From contig CM039133.1 in NCBI GenBank assembly GCA_022036555.1, positions 11,669,765-11,733,764 on the forward strand: 64,000 nt of DNA, in the 5' to 3' direction. The stretch is from Microstegium vimineum (Eukaryota; Streptophyta; Magnoliopsida; Poales; Poaceae). Below, one piece after another: positions 56,299-64,000 of the stretch. The first letter of the stretch is position 1. Each line of letters begins with the position of its first letter. Below the pieces are notes generated by a model, which had not been told where the DNA came from, searched no databases, and worked only from the letters and a program-made list of their open reading frames with translations. The position numbers and the translations under genes were made by a program.

Positions 56299-56630
56299 CA
56301 TGTGTGTAGCTCTATAGATCTACTATTCTCTCTCCCTCTCTAGATCTAGTTGAAAAAGTACAAAAATCATCAAAAAGAAAGAAAATCGAGTGTTAGAGAG
56401 TAAAGTCAACATCTTGCGGTGCCACCCTTCACCAAATCCAAAGGCAAAACCTCCCCAACATGTGTGTAGCTCTAGATCTCCTATTCTCTCTCCTCTCCAT
56501 TGGATCTAGATCTAGATTAGGGAAAAGCACACAAATCATCAAAAAGAGAGAAACCAAGTGTTGGAGAGTAAAAGTCAACCTTTTTTGGTGCCACCCTTCA
56601 CCAAATCCAAGGGCAAAACCTTCCCCCTCA
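56299..56630. repeat. Tandem duplication, about 160 bp, inside the CACTA element
   Basis: 'catgtgtgtagctcta' at 56299 and 56459, each followed by 'tattctctctcc', 'aaatcatcaaaaagagag' and 'gtgccacccttcaccaaat'. Probably the transposase leader region duplicated. Confidence 0.85.
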
Positions 56631-57129
56631 AAAAATGGTCAATTTGATGGTTTTGAGCTCAAAACCATCAAAAATGGAGAAGGATCCATGGGGAAGAAGA
56701 GAGGGGGTTGTTATATTTATACTACAGGCTTAGCTGTGGTGGTTATCTTAATAATAACTGCCACAGTTAATGGTCTATTAACTATGGCGGTTACGTAACA
56801 TCAACCACCACGGTTAATGCATTAACTGTGGCGGTTGTGCAACAATAACCGTCATGGTTAATGGTATTAACTGTGGCGGTTATGTAATATCAACTGTCAT
56901 GGTTATTTCATTAACCGTGGCAGTTGTGCAACAGTAACCGCCACGATTAATAGGCCATTAACTGTGGCGGTCAGATTATAACAACCGTCACGGTTAATGC
57001 TTTAACCGTGGCGGTTGGGACCTCAAGCCGGTGGGCTTTCTGGCCACCTATTAACCGTGGCGGTTTATGTGTTTAACCGCCACGGGTAATAAAACTCAAG
57101 TGTTATGGAAAATCATTTATGTAGTAGTG

Positions 57130-57435
57130 TACGCTCCAATGTCTATTTAAAATATGGGGAAATACATGATGAGCTGCTAACTAGTGTATATATTGCTAAA
57201 TATATTAAATTTCTACACCATTGGGTAGAGTATCCTCTATTATTGGGCGTAACTGAAAGTGGGAAAATGAATGAGAGTTTGGAGGTTTGAGTTTAGAAAT
57301 ATTTTGTTTACTGATTCAGGTCGTAGTTTTGGTGTCAATGAGTCTTCGAATGATATAGGATCCTGAATAGATGTCGAGCGAGGGGTTGCTCAATGTCCGA
57401 TTAGTGAAGGCACTCCTCAGAGCTCGAAGATTTCG
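57130..57435. repeat. Array block, right part, interrupted by the CACTA element
   Basis: 'ccaatgtctatttaaaatat', 'gaaatacatgatgagctg' and 'gtttagaaatattttgtt' match 46740-46930 and 61290-61360. Non-coding. Confidence 0.65.
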
Positions 57436-57515
57436 CTAGAAGCTGACATGAAAACCAAGGCAAGGGTCACTTGGGTTTCAAGCCAAAGAGTGGTCTCTTA
57501 TCTTGGGGTCAGCGT

Positions 57516-57836
57516 TTATAAGGTACTGTTACATGAACTCCCATATACAAGATTGCCATTTGCCAGCTTGGGCATATATTCCTTCATACATTGTGTACAA
57601 CACATTAGGTTCTTACACCATACATTGTATACAAGATTAAACACCATATCATTCCTATTCAACCATATCGCCCAACAGAGTGCGGCGGCTTCTAACAAAA
57701 ATTTGTTCCGAAGGTTTGGATCCAAACCATGAAGCCAAGAACCAAACATGTTACCAATGCTAGTAGGTGGTCGAATTCTAAAAGAGATATTCATGGTGTT
57801 CCAAATAAAGCTCTCAAAATGGCAATCGAAAAACAA
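57516..57836 (-). pseudogene. LINE ORF2 C-terminal (zf-RVT region) fragment
   Basis: 106 aa with LFFDCHFESFIW-type sequence, then IRPPTSIGNMFGSWL and ALCWAIWLNRNDMVF, the typical plant L1 C-terminal region after reverse transcriptase. A stop upstream separates it from the RT part. Confidence 0.8.
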
Positions 57837-58484
57837 ATGCTGAATTGTTTCAATAGAGTTACAAAAACAATATTTGATAATTTCCTGCCAATTTATTTTT
57901 GCTAGATTATCTTTGGTAAGGGTTGCTCCTTTTTTTTAAAAGTACCACAAGAAAATCTTAATTTTCAAAGGTAATTTTAGTTCCCAAAGATGACTTCTGT
58001 CTGAATGGATTCCATGTTGAATGAAGCTTGCATACATAGACTGAACTGTAAACAGATCATTATTAGTAAGGTTCCATCAGAAGGTATCTTGTCTAGATGT
58101 GAGGCTGATTTGCACCACTTTTCAGACTAGATCAAACCAGCCAATCTGATTTGCATTAATTAAACCTCATCTAAAGGATACATTAAGTGGTACAGATCCA
58201 AGAACTTTTGCCACCGTATCGTTTTTATGCCTCGCAATGGTAAACAAGGTTGGGTACACCTCGCTCAAAGGTCTATCGCCAATCCCAACATCCTTCCAAA
58301 ACCTCAAATTTTCCCCGTTGTGCACTTTAAAGGTGAGAGTGGTAGTAATCTAATTTTTGAAGGACACATCTAATGACTTCAAAAAAAGATAGCATAAACA
58401 TGGCTAAACTAGTAGCATTGAGTTAATAAGGACCAGACGTCCTCTGACAGATAATAATTTGCCTTTCTAGCTACAGAGTTTTTT

Positions 58485-58760
58485 CTAGAACTTCTCTTCA
58501 ATGTTGGTCCAATCTTTGTTAAATAATTTTACATGATTCATTGGGATACCTAGATACCGGAATGGAAAACCACCTAATCTACATCCAAATATGCTCGCAT
58601 AATCTTGTTGACAGCCCTTGGCCTTACCGTAAGTAAACAAGTCACTTTTGTGAAAATTAATGTTCAATCCAGACAATTGCTCAAAGGTATTGAGCACAAG
58701 CGTCAGTTCCTTGGCTTGAACTGTATCATGATCCAAAAATAAAATGTATCATCCACATAC
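58485..58760 (-). pseudogene. LINE reverse transcriptase fragment (YVDD side)
   Basis: The frame 58485-58736 reads LVLNTFEQLSGLNINFHKSD and GGFPFRYLGIPMN, standard plant L1 RT sequence. Just upstream, in another frame (58743-58757), the strand encodes QYVDDT, the catalytic motif (usually YADD). A frameshift therefore lies between the catalytic motif and the following block. Confidence 0.85.
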
Positions 58761-58785
58761 TGTAGGATCGAAAGGCCATCATCGA

Positions 58786-59060
58786 CTAGATGTGGAACCA
58801 CCCCTCTAAATTTTCCATTGGACTTAGCCTGAAAAATGAGGGTTGCAAGCATATCTGCCACCAAGTTGAATAAATGGGAGACAATGGATCTCTCTCTCTT
58901 ACTCCCTTCTTAGTTTCAAAAAAATGTCCCACCTCATCATTTACTTTGATTCTTACAATATCACTCTGCACTATTTGGTCAATCCAATTACACCAAACTG
59001 GTGAAAAACCTTTCATTCGTAAGGTCTGTTTGAAGAAAAGGTCTTTAACTTTGTCATAGG
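58786..59060 (-). pseudogene. LINE reverse transcriptase fragment (upstream block)
   Basis: The frame 58786-59016 has MKGFSPVWCNWIDQIVQ, IKVNDEVGHFFETKKGVRERD and PLSP. The conserved G(L/V)RQGDPLSP motif is altered here to RERDPLSP. The sequence then loses frame before the YVDD motif. Confidence 0.82.
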
Positions 59061-59371
59061 CTTAAAGTCTAGCTTTAAGATTACCCCATCTAATATTTTC
59101 CTATGCATTTCATGGATGGTCTCATGTAGGATAACGACACCATCCAGAATATTCCTTCCTTTCATAAAAGCGTGCCACAAGTGCTATTCGGTTTGTCAAA
59201 ACATTTGTAAAGATCTTGTGTTTAGGTAGGGCATATTACTCCATATATATATGGTTGTACAATATAATGTTGTGAAGGAACGAGTACTAGTTAGATACCT
59301 TCATGTTATTGTGATTAAAGAAACATTAAGCCTGGTGCAAAAAGAGACCGACCAATTATATAGTCGGGGGC

Positions 59372-59378
59372 TATAAAT
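59372..59378 (+). promoter_or_regulatory. TATA box of candidate PHAS locus L13
   Basis: TATAAAT in 'gggctataaataccacaac', 103 nt upstream of the L13 site. Confidence 0.65.
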
Positions 59379-59474
59379 ACCACAACACCACCAATAGCAA
59401 CTTCTTTATATCATTTTTCTTCAACATTCTGTTTCATGGGGGTCACAAGTTCTCTATGGGGAAGAAGTCACTAG

Positions 59475-59870
59475 TAGGACTGGGATGCATCAAGAAAGTA
59501 GGTTTGAGCTTGCTCAAACACTGTAGTAGAAAAATCATGGGACAAAGGTAGCAAGAGGGGACAAACACCCCCACATCACTCGTTTTGTCTTCAGTATACA
59601 GACTTCATCATCATGCTTGCGATCCTTGCGCTCGAAAGTTCCACATGAAGCAGTTGATGATGTGCTCCTTGGCTTGTAGTACCGAGTTCAAGTTCTGGAT
59701 GTCCTGACTGATATCCGAGGATGCACCAAGACTCATCGGGTCGGTCATGAAGATGGTGGTTCTCTTTTCCCTTTCCTTCTCATCCTGAATATCCACTCGT
59801 TCAGCTATGATAATTGCTCGTTAATCCCATAATCCACTAAGCTAGTTCAACAATAGCATCTCCATATCCT
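59475..59870 (+). ncRNA. Candidate 21-nt PHAS locus L13 (site 59475-59496)
   Basis: Core TAGGACTGGGATGCATCAAG, 19 of 22 positions, identical to L9 over the site. It shares about 700 bp with L9, including promoter and downstream block, but has small indels (for example 'gggaagaagtcact' versus 'gaagtcact') that destroy any common reading frame. Expected cleavage between 59486 and 59487. Confidence 0.55.
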
Positions 59871-60849
59871 TATTGAAAAATACTTGTCAAATCATTAATT
59901 ATAAGAAAATGACCCAAAAAAGATAATTTGTTGCCTCTCTCCAATATTATGAAACATTTTATTTTTAAATCAGAAAGGCAAAAATTTTCCCTATTTTTTT
60001 TTGGTATGACCCTCTTAACTAACTATATGAATGTTGATTGTCTTTGTTCATCTCTACTATAGTTCTCATGTTTTATATACTAGTCGTGCATTGCTACGGG
60101 TGAATAATACACTTATAAAAGTTATTTTTCATTGTTTCCAAACAGAAGTTGTAGACCTCATACTTTGGTCTGTCATTAACAATCTTACTATAAGATTCAG
60201 TTCCTATACTATCAGTCCTTGATTAAAGTGTGACAGGGATTTGCTCCCCATATGAACCGATATCAAAAAGTGGTTTTTTATCCTGAAAGACATGGATGTA
60301 GGGGTGAGCACTAAACAAATTAATAGATGCAAAACTGTAAGCAGTTCAAGCCAGCATCTAACGTGCTCTTCCACATTCTAAATTCTTTGTTCCATGTTAA
60401 AACTCGAGTATCCATCTCACTCTGCTTTTCAACCTCAGTGATGCTGGTTAGGAGAGCATTTTGTAATTATCTGTCAGTTTTGAAAGTTGAAGAGGAAAGG
60501 CAAATTCAGAGCACATCTCAGAATTAAAATTCTCAATCGCAATCTGGATTCTAGTAATCAGCAGCCAAAATGAAGTTTCCAATCATATAAAAGCTTTGAA
60601 GCATCACGACCAGGTGTGTTCTGAGGATTTTATTTGTGTGGGTGGATGTATAATATAGCTAATTTAGGTCCTGTTTGGATTCAAACAATTAAACTTTAGC
60701 TAGCTAAAATTCCAAAACTAAACTTTAGCTAGCTAACTCTCGGCTAAACATTAGTTGTGGTGTCTCCACATGGTTCAATTCCTCAAGATGCTCGATTTAC
60801 AGAGACAGGCATGGGCACACCTCTACGAATGACCGATTAATAGTGATCA
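59871..60849. other. Intergenic; hAT-like MITE fragment near 60665-60770
   Basis: 'taggtcctgtttggattcaa' followed by duplicated 'aaactttagctagctaa' looks like one side of a common grass MITE. The other end is not resolved. 'gaagcatcacga' near 60599 may be a decayed site. No gene. Confidence 0.45.
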
Positions 60850-61152
60850 TTTGCTAGACCCAGACACCGAGCCTGCCTCTAAAAATAAAAATATGACCGC
60901 CTCTAAATATGCTTCTTGTAGTAAATCTCTATACATATTCAATGCTTGAAGAGTTTTCAGATAGTCAAATTATCCACCTATGATTATGTTTTCATAGTTA
61001 AGGGCCAAATAGATTCCACACAGTGAGTCCTGGATTATAGGACTTTCATCTTACTTTTTTGTTTTGATATACACTTTGTGTACTGTCATACTAACGGGCC
61101 ACATTATACACATGTGCAACTGGTAGGCAGGATAGAAAGTATGTATTAGCAC

Positions 61153-61272
61153 TAAGGATGTAAGCGGCAACCCGCATAACCTGCATATAGGCTTAATTTT
61201 GTGGGTTACCGCTTGAACCCGCAAAAATTAAGCCTATATGTGGGTTCGCGGGCTAGCCCACTTGCATCCCTA
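61153..61272. mobile_element. hAT-type MITE, 120 bp
   Basis: Ends TAAGGATGTAAGCGG and '...cccacttgcatcccta' are inverted. Flanks ATTAGCAC (61145-61152) and ATTAGAAC (61273-61280) form an 8-bp duplication with one mismatch. The partner at 46752 ('tatattagctagaatatg') lacks the insert. Nearly the whole element folds back on itself. Confidence 0.88.
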
Positions 61273-61747
61273 ATTAGAACATGAGAAAATACATGTTGCT
61301 GAAAGGTAATTGAAAGCACAAAATGAGAGTTTGAAAGGTAGGAGTTTAGAAATATTTTGTTGCAGGTTTCATAGGAGTGGCAATGAGACTAAAGGTTTAC
61401 AAGGCCAACTCCTGCTACCCAAAACTATGGGAAGATATCGGAATCGTGGTTAAAGAAAGTTCCCCTTCTTATATCTCCCTTCAGGAACCAAACAATAAAT
61501 TAGATGTTAAATTTCCATCTTATTAATTCCCTACATCAACCACTCCAACCACTAATTCACATAGCCCTTCAAATATATTGTTGCCAAACGCCCCTCATCT
61601 TCATAAGAAAACTATTAAGCCTATAGGTGCCTCAAGCCTCAATCTTATACATGTGACCTGGTTCCAGAACGTAAAAACATTTTTCATACCAAAGAAATCA
61701 CACAAGATATGAGGAACACTTCTAGCTGCTAGTATTAGTGTATTCTA

Positions 61748-61985
61748 CTCCCTCCATCCTAAATTGTAAGTCATTGTAAGAATCTTGTAGAGTCAAAGTT
61801 TCTTAAGTTTGACCAAACTTATATATATAACAATAAAATAATATTTATGATGTCAAATAAGTATCATTAGATTCGTTATCAATTATATTTTCATAATATA
61901 TCTATTTGATGTTATAAATCTTTATAGTTTTGTATATAATTTTTTATCAAACTTGAGATGCTTTGACTCTCCAAGATTCTTGGAG
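61748..61985. mobile_element. Stowaway MITE with damaged right end, 238 bp
   Basis: Left end CTCCCTCCATCCTAAATTG. The body is closely similar to 17334-17591. The right end reads '...ccaagattcttggag' instead of the full inverted repeat. Flanked by TA (61746-61747 and 61986-61987). The partner at about 47330 ('ttctatttcactaaagc') is the empty site. Confidence 0.9.
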
Positions 61986-62014
61986 TATTTCACTAAAGCT
62001 ATTGGAGTCTCTCA

Positions 62015-62286
62015 TAGGCTTGGGAAGCATCCGGATTGTTTGTATCACAGCCTAGACCACCTGGCTGATTATTTCACTACGAGGTACATCCGCACCCCAT
62101 CTCTAAGATGGAAGAAAGATGGAAGAAGTCATAGGTGGTAGTCAATTTGGTACTACAGAGTGAACGGTGCTTTCAGTTACTTAGTAGTTCGGCAGACAAA
62201 GCCAAGCACTGTTTGTTTGTCAGAAAAACACGGGCGGTGGTCATCATCTTGAACTCAATCTCAAGGTGTAGCCATTGTTGCAACTT
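62015..62286 (+). ncRNA. Candidate PHAS locus L14 (site 62015-62036)
   Basis: Core TAGGCTTGGGAAGCATCCGG, 17 of 22 positions, subtype B. The TATA-like string ('aaatatattgttgcc', 61574) is 441 nt upstream but 201 nt when the Stowaway and its duplicated TA are removed. The downstream block continues after the SINE at 62620-62770. Two TE insertions interrupt this precursor and one more lies upstream. Confidence 0.4.
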
Positions 62287-62602
62287 TTTTTTTTTGAGAG
62301 TACATGGTACAACGTAGACAAATACACGCACGTAAACCCTACCCCTATGAGGGTCTTCGAAGGACTGAGCCGGCAAAACCCTACCCATATGAGGGCCTTC
62401 GAAGGACTGAGCCGGCAAATCTTGAAGTTCACGAAGTCACCACAGGCGCCTCGCTGTCGACGGGAACGTCGCCTACCACTTAATGCGTAGCGTCGAAAAA
62501 TTCTGAAATAAATCCAGAATAAAGTGTCGCACCCAAGATTTGAACTCTGGGTGGGAGCCCCCCAACCAATGGCCTTTGACATTGCGCCGTGAACCCCTTA
62601 AC
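62287..62602 (-). mobile_element. tRNA-derived SINE, 316 bp
   Basis: On the - strand it has a tRNA-like head with a B-box-like GAGTTCAAATC, a body with 'tggatttatttcag', 'gacgttcccgtcgac' and 'gccggctcagtccttcg', and ends in A11. Flanked by an exact 17-bp duplication AGCCATTGTTGCAACTT (62270-62286 and 62603-62619). A 42-bp internal unit near the tail is tandemly duplicated (62336-62419). Confidence 0.95.
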
Positions 62603-62619
62603 AGCCATTGTTGCAACTT

Positions 62620-63418
62620 ATTAATCCATACTTGGATATACAAACTGCAGTATCAGCAACTCTAACGTTGTATAGCTTGCGAGATTAGACAGTGGCCAGT
62701 ATCACCTCTGCGGAAGATGTTCGCATGATCTGTACATCTTCACCAGGCACATCAGCCTGACAGTAGTCAGTAGTGCCTGCCGGCATGAATGATTAAATTA
62801 AACTGATATACACTACGTACTGGCCACATATCCATCAATCCATTAAACTGATATATATACACTGCCGGCATGAAAGTGTATTTATATTCTGGTACTTAAG
62901 CTAAGTTGTTAGCCACATATCGAGGCACAAATCCAGAGTTCCGAACCGAAATATAAACTGATAAAAGCAATGGCCGTCTCTGCAAATGAAATCCGAAGTA
63001 AAATCAATTTGGTGGTAATCTTAATCTAGAGTATTGAATTGAAACATGAAAACAAAATATAAAAATGGAACATTTTACATACAAATACATTAAGTGATGC
63101 CATACTAATGGGCCACACTGTTACCCACGTGTAATTGGTACGCCGGAGATATGTAAAGAAGGTAATCAACTGTGTATTTATTGATTATTATTCCACTACA
63201 ATGTATATTTAAAATGTGAAAAAAATGCATGCGGATCAGTTATAGAATGAAAAACACATATATTGTAATTGCAAATTATCGCAAGCGCCCATAAGATTAG
63301 TTATAGAATATGTAGGATGTGTCCTTGTGTCTTAGCTAGGATTGGAACCAAATGAGGCCTCAAATCTCACGCATAGGATTCTTACCATATTGATCTTATT
63401 TTGCACCTCTGTTTCATT
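62620..63418. repeat. L14 tail and next array block
   Basis: 62640-62770 equals the L8 tail. 63035-63140 repeats the block 'gaaacatgaaaacaaaat ... gggccacactgttac'. 63180-63215 is the paralogous empty site for the CACTA at 52991. No gene. Confidence 0.6.
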
Positions 63419-63834
63419 AGAGCAACTCCAACAGTTTGGCAATTTTGGTTTGGCAAAACATGGAATTTGCCAACTCTGAAATAGATATGTCAAAGCAAAA
63501 AAAATATGTAATCTCCAACAGTTCTCCATAATGACTTGGCAAAAACGGGAAAAAAAAGAAGGAAAAAAAAGCCGCCGCCTTCCACCGTGAAAAAAAAAGG
63601 AAGGAAAAAAAAGGAACAAAAAAAGGGCGCTACCTAGTGTTAAACCGTGAAAAAAAGAAGGAAAAAAATTACCTCCCCTTTTTCAAGGTCTCTAAATTGC
63701 CAAGTGCGGGCTCTTATTTGCAACTTTGGCAAAAATGCTAAGCCCAAATGTCAAACTGTTGGCCACCAATTTTTTAGTTTTTTTGGCAAAATTAGATATG
63801 TCAAGTCTAAATACCAAACTGTTGGAGTTGCCCT
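63419..63834. mobile_element. MITE with CTCCAACAGTTTGG ends, 416 bp
   Basis: Ends AGAGCAACTCCAACAGTTTG and '...aaactgttggagttgccct' are inverted over about 20 bp. The interior repeats 'tttggcaaaa' in both directions and includes a purine-rich patch (63549-63670). The duplicated flank could not be settled. Confidence 0.8.
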
Positions 63835-63884
63835 ATAAGAATGAGGTAGCATGATAAGATCAATGAAGGATGATCAATAGAGGT

Positions 63885-64000
63885 GCTATACTATATATAT
63901 ATCTCCAATACTACACAACCCATCTATATAATATTTTCACCTCAGAAATGTAGAATAAAAAATTAAAGCTAGAATTAGTAGTTACCTGTTTCTATATGAT
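63885..64000 (+). promoter_or_regulatory. Promoter half of a predicted further PHAS locus beyond the window
   Basis: 'ctatactatatatatatctcc', 'cacctcagaaatgta' and 'gttacctgtttctatat' parallel 45633-45735 upstream of L10. By that spacing a miR2118-like site should start close to base 64010, outside the window. Confidence 0.5.

Larger units (their letters stand above)
52991..57129 (-). mobile_element. CACTA (En/Spm) element, 4139 bp, with degenerate TNP2-type transposase
   Basis: Ends CACTACTATAGGATTGATTT and '...aaatcatttatgtagtagtg' are inverted. The flanking triplet TAC is on both sides (52988-52990 and 57130-57132). The paralogous empty region lies near 63180-63215. Subterminal 'ttaaccgtggcggtt' repeats fill 53000-53230 and 56740-57090. 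The transposase region is on the - strand in several frames. It has clear ends but no intact enzyme. Confidence 0.93.
57436..59205 (-). mobile_element. LINE (L1-type) remnant, 5'-truncated and internally decayed
   Basis: Minus-strand reverse transcriptase, linker and C-terminal zf-RVT pieces occur in the right order but in several frames. The 5' (right) limit near 59205 is where paralogy between L9 and L13 begins. The 3' limit is approximate, with no clear A tail. Confidence 0.75.
60850..62165. repeat. Segmental duplication, partner of 46338-47490
   Basis: See 46338. Extended by a 120-bp hAT MITE and a 238-bp Stowaway that are absent from the partner. Confidence 0.85.

Noticed and set aside
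5102..62036. Idea that the sites mark resistance (NLR) gene P-loops, the miR2118/482 targets in dicots
   Set aside because: No P-loop, NB-ARC or LRR coding is present in any frame around the sites.

Overview
This is nuclear plant DNA, almost certainly from a grass (Poaceae) and probably a panicoid. The evidence is the set of element families: CACTA transposons with CACTAC- ends, a Sirevirus-like Ty1/copia element with a Met-tRNA primer site, a grass-type gypsy LTR, Stowaway and hAT MITEs, tRNA-derived SINEs and L1-type LINE remains. I find no intact host protein-coding gene in 64 kb. Every convincing protein match belongs to a transposable element, or in one case to a gene fragment carried by one.

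The main result lies in the DNA between the elements. On the + strand I count 14 sites resembling targets of the 22-nt grass microRNA miR2118 (core TGGGA[T/A]GCATCA[A/G]GA, 15 to 19 of 22 positions matching the consensus target as I recall it, one of them aligned with a 1-nt gap). In rice and maize, miR2118 cuts long non-coding transcripts and starts 21-nt phased siRNA (phasiRNA) production in anthers. Most sites here have a TATA-like box a fixed distance upstream: 78-132 nt for subtype A (T at site position 12) and 197-225 nt for subtype B (A at position 12) once younger insertions are subtracted. The surrounding 0.5-2 kb blocks are paralogous copies of each other. I infer a tandemly expanded reproductive 21-PHAS cluster that has been heavily bombarded by transposons.

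Layout. 1-7 kb: LINE end, a tandem duplication, a CACTA element, locus L1, a second CACTA. 7-16 kb: L2 to L4, a CACTA, an antisense miR2118-like site, a 114-bp foldback, LINE and MITE remains. 16-25 kb: Stowaway, L5 to L8, three further CACTA-type elements, a Mutator-like element. 27-40 kb: a 12.3-kb copia element on the - strand, lacking its integrase core and with one truncated LTR, abutting a gypsy LTR remnant. 40-51 kb: hAT, L9, SINE, CACTA, a Mutator-like element carrying a transporter gene fragment, L10 to L12, a MITE. 51-57 kb: a gutted copia and a 4.1-kb CACTA with a broken TNP2-type transposase. 57-64 kb: LINE remnant, L13, L14 (hit by three separate small insertions), a MITE, and the promoter of what should be a fifteenth locus just past the window.

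Because the array units are paralogous, several insertions can be checked against an empty copy elsewhere in the same window. This confirms element ends and target-site duplications without outside data.
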